Source: Pseudomonas oleovorans subsp. oleovorans
GTDB lineage: Bacteria; Pseudomonadota; Gammaproteobacteria; Pseudomonadales; Pseudomonadaceae
Reading direction: 5' to 3'
NCBI RefSeq assembly: GCF_002197815.1
Contig: NZ_NIUB01000006.1
Span: 62,001 to 126,000, forward strand
DNA: 64,000 nucleotides
This document shows, piece by piece, positions 43,829 to 53,764 of this stretch. The notes beneath the pieces were generated by a model. It did not search any database and was not told the DNA's origin. It was given only the letters and a program-made list of their open reading frames with translations. How positions within the stretch are numbered: the stretch's first letter is position 1; every line of letters starts with the position of its first letter. The translations under genes and the position numbers were made by a program.

Positions 43829-44098
43829 ATGGCCGATGATCCTCTCCCCATCTTCCCCGAAGTTCGCCTAGTCAGGCCTGGCGAAACTCATCATCTATGC
43901 CGCTGTGGGCATTCGCCCGAGATGCCTGACTGCCCACCCGATTGCGCCCAATCCCTGATCCTGCAGCCCGAGCGCGAGCAGCGTCTGCTGCTATGCCGCT
44001 GTAGCCGATCCGCAAACCTGCCCTACTGCGATGGCAGTCACAGCCCGCCGGCCACCGGTCTGGCCGACAAATGGCGGCGCTTTTTCAGCGGTCGCTGA
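43829..44098 (+). CDS. CDGSH iron-sulfur domain protein
   Basis: 89 aa with two Cys clusters. The second, LLCRCSRSANLPYCDGSHS, is a full CDGSH 2Fe-2S site (C-x-C-x7-C-x3-H). The first, LCRCGHSPEMPDC, lacks the terminal His and may be degenerate. Small tandem CDGSH proteins are thought to carry electrons or Fe-S clusters. The start at 43829 (MADDPLPI) is the natural beginning after the repeat region. Confidence 0.8.
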   Translation: MADDPLPIFPEVRLVRPGETHHLCRCGHSPEMPDCPPDCAQSLILQPEREQRLLLCRCSRSANLPYCDGSHSPPATGLADKWRRFFSGR

Positions 44099-44254
44099 GA
44101 ACGCCACGCCCTTTGCCTGAGTCGAAAGCAACGAATCGTTTTAATGCTGCGTATGGATTTGTGCGGGCGATCTCAAGACAACTTCATGGCGCAATGACAT
44201 CATATTGGCGTCATGGCTTGTCTGTTGTTCGGTTGCCCATCTGCGGAGAACTTG

Positions 44255-44572
44255 ATGTACAAACTGTGTTTTTACGTGCCGGAAGCCTATCTGGAGCCGG
44301 TGAAAAAGGCGGTGTTCGCAGCCGGCGGCGGGCGCATCGGGCGGTACGACAACTGCTGCTGGCAGGTGTTGGGCCAAGGTCAGTTCCGCGCTCTGGAAGG
44401 TAGCCAGCCGTTTATCGGTCAGGTTGGCAGCGTCGAGCAGGTTGCCGAGTGGAAGGTGGAAATGGTCGTTGCCGACGAGTTGATCCACGATGCCGTCAAG
44501 GCACTGAAGAAGAGTCATCCTTACGAAACACCGGCCTTCGATGTCTGGCGCTTGTCCGATCTGCAGTTCTGA
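44255..44572 (+). CDS. YqfO/NIF3-like C-terminal domain protein
   Basis: 105 aa. It begins MYKLCFYVPEAYLEPVKKAV and contains GRIGRYDNCCWQ, SQPFIGQVGSVEQV and HPYETPAFDVW, the CutA-like insertion domain of NIF3/YqfO proteins as a stand-alone unit. The function is unknown. GGAG 7 bp before the ATG supports the start. The short gap upstream (44099-44254) shows nothing distinctive. Confidence 0.85.
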   Translation: MYKLCFYVPEAYLEPVKKAVFAAGGGRIGRYDNCCWQVLGQGQFRALEGSQPFIGQVGSVEQVAEWKVEMVVADELIHDAVKALKKSHPYETPAFDVWRLSDLQF

Positions 44573-44606
44573 ATCACCTCAGCTAAGGCCTGCAACGCAG
44601 CCCTTC

Positions 44607-44679
44607 GTAGGAGCCCCGCCTCGGGGCGAAGCTTTTCGCCTCAGCGCGGCACGGGTTCGCGGCGGGGCGCCGCTCCTAC
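44607..44679. repeat. Palindromic intergenic repeat (GTAGGAGC family)
   Basis: Outer arms GTAGGAGC and GCTCCTAC, with internal CCCCGCCTCGGGGC and GGCGAA/TTCGCC hairpins. Same family as 15004-15054. Confidence 0.8.
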
Positions 44680-44707
44680 AGGTTCAACGGGCGATTCAGT
44701 GTCTGGC

Positions 44708-45211
44708 TCAGGGCCTGATTTCGATCAGCGTCCCATCCTTGACCAGGCTCCATACCTCGCGCATGTCGTCGTTCTTCATGGCGATGCAGCCCTCGGTCCA
44801 GTCCAGGGTGTGGAAGAACCACTCCGGATATTCCTCATCCAGTGGCGTGCCGTGAATCATGATCATGCTGCCCGGCGGCACCCCGGCTTCCTTGGCGCGA
44901 GCCAGATCGCGTGCGTTGGGGTAGGAGATATGCAGCGACATTTGGTACTTATCGCTCGGCTTGCGCCAATCGATCCAGTAGAAGCCTTCCGGTGTGCGCA
45001 GGTCGCCTTCGCGTTGCTTGGCGCCATTGGGCTGTTTGCCCAGGGAAATACGGTACGACTTGATGGTCTCGCCGCGCTGCTGCAGGTGCAGTTTGCGCTC
45101 GGATTTGAGCACCAGCACCTTGTCCACGGTGCGGCTGCTGGTTGCTGGCGTGGTGCTGGCCAGGACGTTGAAGCTGAGGGTCAGGCAAAGCAGGGGCAAC
45201 AACCAGCGCAT
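44708..45211 (-). CDS. L,D-transpeptidase (YkuD family), periplasmic
   Basis: 167 aa. A signal peptide (MRWLLPLLCLTLSFNVLA) precedes the YkuD fold with His120 in MIHGTP and catalytic Cys142 in WTEGCIAM. It should form or modify 3-3 cross-links or anchor proteins in peptidoglycan. The ATG at 45211 is preferred; a TTG five codons earlier is possible. It lies 18 bp after the NUDIX gene on the same strand. Confidence 0.85.
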   Translation of the reverse strand: MRWLLPLLCLTLSFNVLASTTPATSSRTVDKVLVLKSERKLHLQQRGETIKSYRISLGKQPNGAKQREGDLRTPEGFYWIDWRKPSDKYQMSLHISYPNARDLARAKEAGVPPGSMIMIHGTPLDEEYPEWFFHTLDWTEGCIAMKNDDMREVWSLVKDGTLIEIRP

Positions 45212-45229
45212 CGGGAACGTCCGCAAGGG

Positions 45230-45784
45230 TCAACGGGGTGTGTAGTGGGCACGCAGCGCTTCGAGTGGCTCATTGCGTAGCGGAAAGAGATTCTGCCGAC
45301 GGTCGGCGAAGAAGCATTCTAAGGTACGGCCTATGGTCGGGAAAGCCAGCTCTGACCAAGGGATTTCGCTCTCTGCAAACAATCGCACCTCCAGGCTTTC
45401 CTCGCCGACGGCAAAATCCAGGTCGACCAGTTCGGCGCGAAACAGCATGTACACCTGGCTGATGTGCGGCAGATCGAAGAAGGTATAGAGGCTCAGGTCG
45501 CGTACGCGGGCGCAGGCTTCTTCGAGGGTCTCACGGGCGGCGGCCTGTTCGGTTGTTTCGCCGTTTTCCATGAAGCCGGCCGGCAACGTCCAGTAGCCGC
45601 GGCGCGGCTCGATGGCGCGGCGGCACAGCAGCACCTGGTCGCCCCACACAGGCAGGCAGCCGGCAACGATACGCGGATTTTCGTAATGCACGGTGGCGCA
45701 GTGGCCGCAGACATGGCGCATGCGATTGTCGCCCGCGGGGATCATGCGGGTGACCGGGTTGCCGCACTGGCTGCAGAATTTCAT
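45230..45784 (-). CDS. NUDIX hydrolase with zinc ribbon, copy 2
   Basis: 184 aa. Zinc ribbon Cys4-x2-Cys7 and Cys26-x2-Cys29, then the NUDIX box GFMENGETTEQAAARETLEE. Its plan and several stretches match the protein at 11672-12235, so the two are paralogues. This copy lies in conserved chromosome and is probably the ancestral one. The substrate is unknown; NADH or FAD pyrophosphatase activity is typical of the group. Confidence 0.87.
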   Translation of the reverse strand: MKFCSQCGNPVTRMIPAGDNRMRHVCGHCATVHYENPRIVAGCLPVWGDQVLLCRRAIEPRRGYWTLPAGFMENGETTEQAAARETLEEACARVRDLSLYTFFDLPHISQVYMLFRAELVDLDFAVGEESLEVRLFAESEIPWSELAFPTIGRTLECFFADRRQNLFPLRNEPLEALRAHYTPR

Positions 45785-45927
45785 GCCCGTTCCTCTTTTT
45801 CTGGCGTTATCTTGGCCGGCTGAGAGGTGGCCGGCAAGCCCGCTATTGCGGCCGGCCTGTCCTGTCGTCGGGGTTGGGCGGCCGCGTGCTTTCATGCCAT
45901 GATGCCTGGCAAAACAAGACTCCGAGT

Positions 45928-46539
45928 ATGCCCATGCTGGACGAGTTGCTCCATCGTGTGCGCGGTTACAGTCCGCGCCCTCTGGAGACCGAGCGCAGCT
46001 TCCCCGAAGCGGCGGTGCTGGTCCCGATTACCCGCAGTGACGAACCTGAGCTGGTGCTGACCCTGCGCGCCAGCGGTTTGTCGACCCACAGTGGCGAGGT
46101 TGCCTTTCCCGGTGGCCGGCGTGACCCGGAAGACCGCGATCTGGTGGACACCGCACTGCGCGAGGCCGAGGAGGAAATTGGCCTGCCACCTGGTTTGGTC
46201 GAGATGGTTGGGCCGCTCAGCAGCCTGGTGTCGCGCCACGGCATTCAGGTCACGCCCTACGTCGGGCTGGTGCCGGATTACGTCGAGTACAAGCCCAACG
46301 ACGCTGAGATCGCCTCGGTATTCTCGGTGCCGCTGGAGTTCTTCCGCAGCGACCCGCGCGAAGTCACCCACCGTATCGACTACTTAGGGCAGAGCTGGTA
46401 CGTGCCGTCCTACACCTATGGCGAGTACCGCATCTGGGGCCTGACCGCGATCATGGTGGTGGAGTTGGTCAACCTGATCTTCGACGATGCGCAGATCGCT
46501 CTGCACCAGCCCCCCGAACACTTCATACACCTGCGCTGA
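45928..46539 (+). CDS. CoA pyrophosphatase-type NUDIX hydrolase
   Basis: 203 aa. The UPF0035 signature VLTLRASGLSTHSGEVAFPG is followed by the NUDIX box GGRRDPEDRDLVDTALREAE with EEIGL, the combination typical of CoA/coenzyme A diphosphatases (NudL-like). It hydrolyses CoA to 4'-phosphopantetheine and 3',5'-ADP. The start may be 45928 or two codons later at 45934. Confidence 0.85.
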   Translation: MPMLDELLHRVRGYSPRPLETERSFPEAAVLVPITRSDEPELVLTLRASGLSTHSGEVAFPGGRRDPEDRDLVDTALREAEEEIGLPPGLVEMVGPLSSLVSRHGIQVTPYVGLVPDYVEYKPNDAEIASVFSVPLEFFRSDPREVTHRIDYLGQSWYVPSYTYGEYRIWGLTAIMVVELVNLIFDDAQIALHQPPEHFIHLR

Positions 46540-46560
46540 TAGCGCCGAGGACTGACAAGC

Positions 46561-47088
46561 ATGAAATACCGCCTGGGAAGCTCCCGTGTCGACGCCCATC
46601 CCGAGAGCTGGGTCGCACCAAGCGCCGACCTGATCGGCAAGGTTCGCCTGGAGGCTGGTGCCAGCGTCTGGTTTGGTGCCGTGCTGCGCGGCGACAACGA
46701 GCTGATCCATGTCGGCGAGAACAGCAACGTGCAGGACGGCAGCGTGATGCATACCGACATGGGCTTTCCGCTGACTCTGGGTAAGGGCGTTACCGTTGGC
46801 CATAACGTGATGATGCATGGCTGCACCGTCGACGATTACAGCCTGATCGGCATCAACGCGGTGATCCTCAATGGCGCCAAGATTGGCAAGTACTGCATCA
46901 TCGGCGCCAACAGCCTGATTCCCGAAGGCAAGGTGATTCCTGATGGCAGCCTGGTCATGGGCAGCCCGGGCAAGGTGGTGCGCGAGCTGACCGAGCCGCA
47001 GAAGAAGATGCTGGAGGCCAGCGCCGCGCATTACGTTCATAATGCGCAGCGCTATTCCCGTGAGCTGGTGCCTGATGACGACGAGTGA
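46561..47088 (+). CDS. Gamma-carbonic anhydrase family protein
   Basis: 175 aa left-handed beta-helix with hexapeptide repeats. The zinc ligand positions His64, His81 and His86 are present ([16 protein letters not shown]). Members are carbonic anhydrases or closely related acyltransferase-like proteins. It is 21 bp after the NUDIX gene and overlaps the next gene by 14 bp, forming a small operon. Confidence 0.9.
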   Translation: MKYRLGSSRVDAHPESWVAPSADLIGKVRLEAGASVWFGAVLRGDNELIHVGENSNVQDGSVMHTDMGFPLTLGKGVTVGHNVMMHGCTVDDYSLIGINAVILNGAKIGKYCIIGANSLIPEGKVIPDGSLVMGSPGKVVRELTEPQKKMLEASAAHYVHNAQRYSRELVPDDDE

Positions 47089-47281
47089 TGTAGAAAAGCC
47101 GGTGCGTTCGCCCTGTGTGCATGTCTGCGCGCTGGACGAACAGGATGTTTGCATTGGCTGTCAGCGCACCGTCGCCGAGATCACCCGTTGGGGCCGCATG
47201 GACAATGCCGAGCGCCGCGAGGTGCTGCAACTTTGCCTGGAGCGCGCCCGCGCTTCGGGTCTGCTAATGACTTCTTCCTGA
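47075..47281 (+). CDS. DUF1289 Cys-rich small protein
   Basis: 68 aa. The [19 protein letters not shown] cluster with four Cys, followed by [17 protein letters not shown], is diagnostic of DUF1289. Function unknown; the cysteines probably bind a metal. It overlaps the end of the carbonic anhydrase-like gene. Confidence 0.85.
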   Translation: MTTSDVEKPVRSPCVHVCALDEQDVCIGCQRTVAEITRWGRMDNAERREVLQLCLERARASGLLMTSS

Positions 47282-47302
47282 TTCACTGTTCGAGGAACAC
47301 TC

Positions 47303-48484
47303 ATGCCCCGTATTGGAACCCCTCTGTCGCCTTCCGCGACCCGTGTGCTGCTGTGTGGCTGCGGCGAGCTCGGCAAGGAAGTGGTGATCGAGCTGCAGCG
47401 CCTGGGCTGCGAAGTCATCGGTGTCGACCGTTACGCCAATGCGCCGGCCATGCAGGTGGCACATCGTAGCCACGTCATCGACATGCTCGACGGTGCCGCG
47501 TTGCGTGCAGTGATCGAGAAGGAGCAGCCGCACTACATCGTGCCCGAGATCGAGGCGATCGCCACGGCCACGCTGGTCGAGCTGGAAACCGAAGGCTTCA
47601 ACGTGGTGCCGACCGCACGTGCCGCACAGCTGACCATGAACCGCGAAGGCATTCGTCGTCTGGCGGCCGAGGAGCTGGGCCTGCCCACCTCGCCGTACCA
47701 TTTCTCCGACACCTTCGAGGACTACGCCGCGGCGGTGAAATCCGTCGGCTACCCCTGCGTGGTCAAGCCGATCATGAGCTCTTCCGGCAAGGGCCAGAGC
47801 GTGCTCAAGAGCGACGCCGACCTGCAGCGCGCCTGGGACTACGCCCAGGAAGGCGGCCGTGCCGGCAAGGGGCGGGTGATCGTCGAGGGTTTCATCGACT
47901 TCGACTACGAAATCACCCTGCTCACCGTGCGTCATGTCGGCGGCACCAGTTTCTGCGCCCCGATTGGTCATCGCCAGGAGAACGGTGACTACCAGGAGTC
48001 CTGGCAGCCGCAACCGATGAGCCCGAAGGCGCTGGCCGAATCCGAGCGCGTGGCGCTGGCAGTGACCGAGGCACTCGGTGGCCGTGGCCTGTTCGGTGTC
48101 GAGCTGTTCGTCAAGGGCGATCAGGTGTGGTTCAGCGAAGTTTCGCCGCGCCCGCACGACACCGGTCTGGTGACGCTGATTTCCCAGGAATTGTCCGAGT
48201 TCGCCCTGCATGCCCGCGCCATTCTCGGTCTGCCAATTCCGGCAATCCGCCAGATGGGCCCGTCGGCGTCGGCGGTGATTCTGGTGGAGGGCAATTCGCA
48301 GCAGGCCAGCTTCGCCAACCTCGGCGCCGCGCTGAGCGAGCAAGACACGGCGCTGCGCCTGTTCGGCAAACCCGAAGTCAAGGGCCAGCGCCGCATGGGC
48401 GTGGCGCTGGCGCGTGACGAGTCCATCGAGGCGGCGCGTGCCAAGGCACTGCGCAGCGCGCAAGCGGTTCGCGTCCAGCTGTGA
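47303..48484 (+). CDS. purT: Formate-dependent phosphoribosylglycinamide formyltransferase
   Basis: 393 aa ATP-grasp enzyme. The N-terminal [20 protein letters not shown] is followed by ATP-grasp motifs ([19 protein letters not shown] near 150) and the metal-binding [14 protein letters not shown]. It makes formyl-GAR from GAR, ATP and formate, the alternative to PurN. The formate may come from PurU, of which one is encoded at the window's left end. It ends in a GTGA overlap with the next gene. Confidence 0.96.
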   Translation: MPRIGTPLSPSATRVLLCGCGELGKEVVIELQRLGCEVIGVDRYANAPAMQVAHRSHVIDMLDGAALRAVIEKEQPHYIVPEIEAIATATLVELETEGFNVVPTARAAQLTMNREGIRRLAAEELGLPTSPYHFSDTFEDYAAAVKSVGYPCVVKPIMSSSGKGQSVLKSDADLQRAWDYAQEGGRAGKGRVIVEGFIDFDYEITLLTVRHVGGTSFCAPIGHRQENGDYQESWQPQPMSPKALAESERVALAVTEALGGRGLFGVELFVKGDQVWFSEVSPRPHDTGLVTLISQELSEFALHARAILGLPIPAIRQMGPSASAVILVEGNSQQASFANLGAALSEQDTALRLFGKPEVKGQRRMGVALARDESIEAARAKALRSAQAVRVQL

Positions 48485-49215
48485 GCCGGCATGCGCTGTG
48501 GTGGCTGGCGACTGTGCCACTGCTGCCATTGGCGCTGCCTCTGGCTTTGCATACCCGGCGCACGGCGCTGCGTCTACCGATTGCGCAGGGCGAGCCGGGC
48601 GGCATCGCTGCTGCGCACTTGCCGGGTGAACCCTTGCGTCTGCTGCTGATCGGTGAGTCGACCGTGGCAGGCGTTGGGGGCACCCGCTTCGATCAATCCC
48701 TGGCAAGTTGCCTGGCCGCCGCCCTGGCTGAACGTCTGGGGCGACCGGTACGCTGGCGTGCCTGTGGCGAGAATGGCATCACTGCTTCTGCGGCCTGTGA
48801 GCGCCTGCTGCCATTGGCCCTGGCGGAACCGGCCGATCTGGCACTGCTGGTGTTTGGCGTCAATGACACCACGCACCTCACGCCGAGCAGGCGCTGGCAG
48901 CAGGCACTTACTGCGATGGCCGATGCACTGGGCGGACGTGGCTGTCGCGTGGCGTTCAGCGCTGTGCCGCCGTTGCAGCATTTTAGCGCCTTGCCCTGGT
49001 TGCTGCGGCAGTTGATGGGCTGGCGGGCCAGCTTGCTGGATTGTGAGTTGCAGCGCCTGGCGCAACGTCTGGGCGCATTGCATTGCCAGTTGGATATACC
49101 GTTCGAGCCGGCCTATCTCGCCGAGGATGGTTATCACCCCTCGGCATTGGGCTATCGATGCTGGGCCGATGGCCTGGCCGAGCGCCTTACTCCGGTGCTG
49201 TCGGGCTCGGTTTGA
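48481..49215 (+). CDS. SGNH/GDSL-type hydrolase, membrane-anchored or exported
   Basis: 244 aa. N-terminal hydrophobic helix (residues 5-24), then block [11 protein letters not shown] with the nucleophile Ser, VFGVNDTT (block III Asn) and a C-terminal [10 protein letters not shown] carrying the catalytic Asp/His. It is a lipase/esterase-like enzyme of unknown substrate. The GTG start at 48481 overlaps the purT stop. Its last 29 bp overlap the converging gene. Confidence 0.85.
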   Translation: MSRHALWWLATVPLLPLALPLALHTRRTALRLPIAQGEPGGIAAAHLPGEPLRLLLIGESTVAGVGGTRFDQSLASCLAAALAERLGRPVRWRACGENGITASAACERLLPLALAEPADLALLVFGVNDTTHLTPSRRWQQALTAMADALGGRGCRVAFSAVPPLQHFSALPWLLRQLMGWRASLLDCELQRLAQRLGALHCQLDIPFEPAYLAEDGYHPSALGYRCWADGLAERLTPVLSGSV

Positions 49216-50473
49216 CTTTCCCCGCCTGCCACACGCGTACGCTTTTCACCCGGTTTTCCGCCGCCTGGAGAATCTCCAGGCGATAGGGGCCGATCTTCAG
49301 GCAGACGCTGCTGTCAGGGATGGTCTCCAGGGCTTCGGTGATCAGGCCATTGAGGGTCTTGGGACCATCGCTGGGCAGATGCCAGCCGAGAGTCTTGTTC
49401 ACTTCGCGAATGTAGGCGGCGCCGTCGATGACCAGCGTGCCGTCTTCTTGCGGATGAATGTCGGGGCTGCGCAGGCTGTCCTGGTTGCTGAAGTCGCCGA
49501 CGATCTCTTCGAGGATATCTTCCAGGGTGACGATGCCGATCACCTCGCCATACTCGTCGACGACGATGCCGATGCGCCGCTTCTGCTTCTGGAAATTGAT
49601 CAGCTGGGTCGCCAGCGGCGTGTTTTCCGGGATGAAATAGGGCTCGTTGCAGGCTGCCAGCAAGCTGTCCTTGGTCAACTGGTTGTGGCTCAGCAGGCGG
49701 GCGATCTGGCGCATGTGCACCACGCCTTCGATCTGATTGATGTCGCCACGAAACACCGGCAGGCGCGTGTGCGGGGTGGTGCGCAGCTGGTCGACGATGC
49801 TCTCCAGGTCGTCGTCCAGGTCGATGCCGGCCACCTCGTTGCGCGGGATCATGATGTCGTCCACCGTCACCCGTTCGAGGTCGAGGATGCTCAGCAGCAT
49901 GCTCTGGCGGTTCGTCGGCAGTTCTGAGCCGGACTCACGCACCACGCTGCGCAGTTCCTCGGTGGACAGACTGTCGCTGACGCGCTGCGTCGGGTCGATG
50001 CCGAACAGGCGCAGCAGGCCGTTGCTGATCACGCTGGTCAGCCAGACCACCGGGTAGAGCAGGCGTAACAGCAGGCTCAGTACGCGGCTGGCAGGGAAGG
50101 CCACCAGTTCCGGGCGTAGCGCGGCCAGGGTCTTGGGCGTAATCTCGCCGAAGATCAGTACGATGATGGTCAGGCCTGCGGTGGCGATGGCGATACCGGC
50201 CTCACCCCACATGTCCACCGCCAGCACTGTGGCGATGGAAGCGGCGAGGATGTTGACCACGTTGTTGCCGACCAGGATGGTGCCGAGCAGGCGATCCGGG
50301 CGATCCAGCAGGCGGGTGACGCGCTTGGCGCCCTTGTGGCCCTCCTTGGCCAGATGCTTGAGCCGGTAGCGGTTGAGGCTGAGCAGGCCGGTCTCGGAGC
50401 TGGAGAAGAACGCCGAGCAGAGGATGAGGAAAAACAACAGGCCGAGCAGGTAGCTCGAATGTATGTCGTCCAT
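49187..50473 (-). CDS. CNNM/CorB-like transporter with CBS pair and CorC domain
   Basis: 428 aa. Residues 1-190 are the CNNM (DUF21) domain with about three or four membrane helices. Two CBS domains follow (about 205-330, DIMIPRNEVAGID and GIVVDEYGEVIGIVTLEDIL), and a C-terminal CorC/HlyC-type FAD-like domain closes the protein. Members take part in Mg2+/Co2+ transport. It is followed on the same strand, 10 bp upstream, by the CcsA-like gene. Confidence 0.9.
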   Translation of the reverse strand: MDDIHSSYLLGLLFFLILCSAFFSSSETGLLSLNRYRLKHLAKEGHKGAKRVTRLLDRPDRLLGTILVGNNVVNILAASIATVLAVDMWGEAGIAIATAGLTIIVLIFGEITPKTLAALRPELVAFPASRVLSLLLRLLYPVVWLTSVISNGLLRLFGIDPTQRVSDSLSTEELRSVVRESGSELPTNRQSMLLSILDLERVTVDDIMIPRNEVAGIDLDDDLESIVDQLRTTPHTRLPVFRGDINQIEGVVHMRQIARLLSHNQLTKDSLLAACNEPYFIPENTPLATQLINFQKQKRRIGIVVDEYGEVIGIVTLEDILEEIVGDFSNQDSLRSPDIHPQEDGTLVIDGAAYIREVNKTLGWHLPSDGPKTLNGLITEALETIPDSSVCLKIGPYRLEILQAAENRVKSVRVWQAGKVKPSPTAPE

Positions 50474-50483
50474 GACGTCTGCC

Positions 50484-51284
50484 TCAGATGTGCAGGATGA
50501 ATTCGCGTACCAGCTTGCTGCCGAAATAGGCCAGCATCAGCAGACAGAACCCGGCGAGGGTCCAGCGAATGGCCTTGTGCCCGCGCCAGCCGAGCTGGTG
50601 GCGCCCCCACAGCAGCACAGCGAAAACCACCCAGGCGAAGCAGGACAGGAAGGTCTTGTGCGCCAGGTGCTGAGCGAACAGATCATCGATGTACAGCGCG
50701 CCGGACAGCAGCGACAGCGACAGCAGCAGCCAGCCGGCGAAGAGAAAGCCGAACAGCAGGCTTTCCATGGTTTGCAGGGGTGGAAAGTTGCGGATCAGCC
50801 CGGACGGGTGCTTGTGCTTGAGCTGATGGTCCTGCAACAGCAGCAGGATCGACTGGAACACGGCGATGGTGAGCATGCCGTAAGCCATGATCGAGAACAG
50901 GATGTGGGCGAGGATGCCGGGGTGCTCGTTGATCGGGTTGATGGTGCCACTGGGCATGAATTCGGCCGCCAGCACGGTCAGTGTGCCGAGCGGGAACAGC
51001 AATAGCAGCAGGTTTTCCACCGGGATGCGCAAGCAGGCCAGCAGAATCAGGCCGATAACCGCCCAGGCAATCAGGCTGGCTGCGTTGAAGAAGTCCAGGT
51101 TGAGGCCGTGTACGTCATACAGCTGGTAGAACAGGCTGATGCCGTGCAGGCACAAGGCGAGCACACCTAGCGACGCCAGCAGGCGTTTGTCGGGGATGCT
51201 GCGCTGCGTCAGACGCAGGCCTTGGTAAGCGGCGGCGCCGGCATAGAGGAGGGCGGCGGCGAGACTGGGCAACAGAGGGTGCAT
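50484..51284 (-). CDS. CcsA/YpjD-like cytochrome c assembly-type membrane protein
   Basis: 266 aa with eight hydrophobic segments. HPGILAHILFSIMAYGMLTIA carries the His typical of CcsA/HemX-like proteins (heme handling). In Pseudomonas this gene lies divergently from ffh and its exact role is uncertain. The start at 51284 (MHPLLPSL) precedes the first membrane helix. Confidence 0.85.
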   Translation of the reverse strand: MHPLLPSLAAALLYAGAAAYQGLRLTQRSIPDKRLLASLGVLALCLHGISLFYQLYDVHGLNLDFFNAASLIAWAVIGLILLACLRIPVENLLLLLFPLGTLTVLAAEFMPSGTINPINEHPGILAHILFSIMAYGMLTIAVFQSILLLLQDHQLKHKHPSGLIRNFPPLQTMESLLFGFLFAGWLLLSLSLLSGALYIDDLFAQHLAHKTFLSCFAWVVFAVLLWGRHQLGWRGHKAIRWTLAGFCLLMLAYFGSKLVREFILHI

Positions 51285-51381
51285 AAATCCGTGTAAGGCG
51301 AGCCCGAAAGGCGCTGAGTGTGGCACAGAAGGGCGTCAGCACGAAAGACCGCCGGCGGTGTCGGCAGCTCGGCGACTTCGC

Positions 51382-51387
51382 TATAAT
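51382..51387 (+). promoter_or_regulatory. ffh promoter -10 box
   Basis: A perfect TATAAT 54 bp before the ffh start. No good -35 is visible at the usual spacing. Confidence 0.5.
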
Positions 51388-51441
51388 CCGCCGCCTGTCG
51401 CACACCCGGCGCGCCGGGTCGCACCTATCAAAGGAACGCGC

Positions 51442-52821
51442 ATGTTCGAAAATCTTACCGATCGCCTGTCCCAGACGCTGCGTAATGTCACGGGCAAGGC
51501 CAAGCTGACCGAAGACAACATCAAGGATACGCTGCGCGAAGTGCGCATGGCCCTGCTCGAGGCCGACGTGGCTCTGCCGGTGGTCAAGGACTTCGTCGGC
51601 AAGGTCAAGGATCGCGCCGTTGGTACCGAAGTCTCCAAGAGCCTGACGCCGGGCCAGGCCTTCGTGAAGATCGTTCGCGCCGAGCTGGAAGAGCTGATGG
51701 GCGCTGCCAACGAAGACTTGGCGCTCAATGCAACTCCGCCAGCCGTGGTGCTGATGGCCGGCCTGCAGGGCGCGGGCAAGACCACCACCGCCGGCAAACT
51801 GGCCAAGTTCCTCAAGGAGCGCAAGAAGAAGTCTGTGCTGCTGGTGTCGGTCGACGTCTACCGTCCGGCGGCAATCAAACAGTTGGAAACCCTGGCGGGC
51901 GACCTCGGGGTGACTTTCTTCCCCTCCGATGCCAGTCAGAAGCCGGTGGATATCGCCAACGCAGCGATCCGCGAAGCCAAGCTGAAGTTCATCGACGTGG
52001 TCATCCTCGATACCGCCGGTCGCCTGGCCATTGATGCCGAGATGATGGCCGAGATCCAGGCGCTGCACGCAGCCGTCAAACCGGTCGAAACGCTGTTCGT
52101 GGTCGACGCCATGACCGGCCAGGACGCCGCCAACACCGCCAAGGCGTTCGGCGAGGCGTTGCCGCTGACTGGTGTGGTGCTGACCAAGGTCGACGGTGAC
52201 GCCCGTGGTGGCGCTGCCTTGTCCGTCCGTCATATCACCGGCAAGCCGATCAAGTTCATCGGTATGGGCGAGAAGAGCGACGCGCTCGAGCCCTTCCATC
52301 CGGATCGTATCGCCTCGCGCATCCTCGGCATGGGTGATGTGCTCAGCCTGATCGAACAGGCCGAGCAGACCCTTGATCGCGAGAAGGCCGAGAAACTCAC
52401 CAAGAAGCTGAAGAAGGGCAAGGGCTTCGATCTCGAAGACTTCCGTGATCAGCTGCAGCAGATGAAAAACATGGGCGGCCTCGGCGGTCTGATGGACAAG
52501 CTGCCGTCCATCGGTGGCGTTAATCTGTCGCAGATGGGCAATGCTCAAGGTGCGGCGGAGAAGCAGTTCAAGCAGATGGAGGCGATCATCAACTCGATGA
52601 CGCCGGCCGAGCGCCGCGATCCGGACATCATCAGTGGCTCGCGCAAGCGCCGCATCGCTATGGGTTCCGGTACCCAGGTGCAGGACATCGGTCGCTTGAT
52701 CAAGCAGCACAAGCAGATGCAGAAGATGATGAAGAAATTCACCGCCAAGGGCGGTATGGCCAAGATGATGCGCGGCATGGGCGGCATGCTTCCGGGTGGC
52801 GGCGGAATGCCGAAATTCTGA
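51442..52821 (+). CDS. ffh: Signal recognition particle protein
   Basis: 459 aa. N domain 1-85, G domain with GLQGAGKTTTAGKLA near residue 106, DTAGRLAID near 190 and TKVDGDARGG near 247, and a Met-rich M domain at the C-terminus (MKKFTAKGGMAKMMRGMGGM). It binds 4.5S RNA and signal sequences and docks to FtsY. AAAGGA lies 8 bp before the ATG. It begins the block that goes on to rpsP. Confidence 0.98.
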   Translation: MFENLTDRLSQTLRNVTGKAKLTEDNIKDTLREVRMALLEADVALPVVKDFVGKVKDRAVGTEVSKSLTPGQAFVKIVRAELEELMGAANEDLALNATPPAVVLMAGLQGAGKTTTAGKLAKFLKERKKKSVLLVSVDVYRPAAIKQLETLAGDLGVTFFPSDASQKPVDIANAAIREAKLKFIDVVILDTAGRLAIDAEMMAEIQALHAAVKPVETLFVVDAMTGQDAANTAKAFGEALPLTGVVLTKVDGDARGGAALSVRHITGKPIKFIGMGEKSDALEPFHPDRIASRILGMGDVLSLIEQAEQTLDREKAEKLTKKLKKGKGFDLEDFRDQLQQMKNMGGLGGLMDKLPSIGGVNLSQMGNAQGAAEKQFKQMEAIINSMTPAERRDPDIISGSRKRRIAMGSGTQVQDIGRLIKQHKQMQKMMKKFTAKGGMAKMMRGMGGMLPGGGGMPKF

Positions 52822-52860
52822 GGCCTGTACGCCGGCCGATGGTCGTCCGGAAAAAGAGAT

Positions 52861-52888
52861 TTGCAAACCGCCGCATAATCCTTAAAAT
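52861..52888 (+). promoter_or_regulatory. Sigma-70-type promoter of the rpsP-rimM-trmD-rplS operon
   Basis: TTGCAA (52861-52866), 16-bp spacer, TAAAAT (52883-52888), about 75 bp before rpsP. Confidence 0.6.
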
Positions 52889-52962
52889 ATGCGGCCTTTC
52901 GGGCCTAGGCCCATTTTTGATGTGTGCCTCAAGTTAGCACCGACTACAGGAACGATGTTCTC

Positions 52963-53214
52963 ATGGTAACTATTCGTCTCGCTCGTGGCGGCTCCAAAAA
53001 GCGCCCCTTCTACCACCTGACCGTGACCAACAGCCGCAATGCGCGCGACGGTCGCTTCGTAGAGCGTATCGGTTTCTTCAACCCGATCGCCGCGGGTGCT
53101 GAAGTCAAGCTGTCCGTCAATCAAGAGCGTGCTGCCTACTGGCTGAGCCAGGGCGCGCAGCCGTCTGAGCGCGTTGCTCAGCTGCTCAAGGAAGCTGCCA
53201 AGGCTGCTGCCTAA
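52963..53214 (+). CDS. rpsP: 30S ribosomal protein S16
   Basis: 83 aa, [20 protein letters not shown] onward, the conserved S16 N-terminus. First gene of the conserved rpsP-rimM-trmD-rplS operon. The start at 52963 follows a weak AGGAACG. Confidence 0.98.
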   Translation: MVTIRLARGGSKKRPFYHLTVTNSRNARDGRFVERIGFFNPIAAGAEVKLSVNQERAAYWLSQGAQPSERVAQLLKEAAKAAA

Positions 53215-53222
53215 GCATCTTT

Positions 53223-53759
53223 ATGAGTACGACGCCGGCCGTCGCCGAGGATTTGATCGTTCTCGGCAAGATTGTTTCGGTGCACGGCGTCAAGGGTGAA
53301 GTGAAGGTGTACTCCTTTACCGATCCCATCGATAACGTGCTCGATTACCGCAACTGGACGCTCAGGCGTGACGGTGAGGTAAAGAAAGTGGAACTGGCCA
53401 GCGGCCGCCTTCAGGGCAAGGTGCTGGTAGCCAGGTTGAAAGGTCTGGATGATCGCGAAATTGCGCGTACCTACGCCGGTTTCGAGATCTGCGTGCCGCG
53501 TAGCGAGTTGCCAGAGCTGGAAGATGGTGAGTTCTACTGGTACCAGTTACAGGGCTTGAAGGTCATTGATCAGGCAGAGCAGCTGCTCGGTGTGGTCGAC
53601 CACTTGTTCGAGACCGGTGCCAACGATGTGATGGTGGTCAAGCCCTGCGCGGGCAGTCTGGATGATCGCGAGCGTCTGTTGCCCTACACGGGGCAGTGCG
53701 TGCTTTCGATTGACCTGGCAGCTGGTGAGATGCGGGTCGACTGGGATGCGGATTTCTAA
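53223..53759 (+). CDS. rimM: Ribosome maturation factor RimM
   Basis: 178 aa. N-terminal RimM barrel ([20 protein letters not shown]) and C-terminal PRC-barrel ([13 protein letters not shown]). It binds S19 and assists 30S head assembly. It lies 8 bp after rpsP. Confidence 0.97.
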   Translation: MSTTPAVAEDLIVLGKIVSVHGVKGEVKVYSFTDPIDNVLDYRNWTLRRDGEVKKVELASGRLQGKVLVARLKGLDDREIARTYAGFEICVPRSELPELEDGEFYWYQLQGLKVIDQAEQLLGVVDHLFETGANDVMVVKPCAGSLDDRERLLPYTGQCVLSIDLAAGEMRVDWDADF

Positions 53760-53764
53760 GGCTC

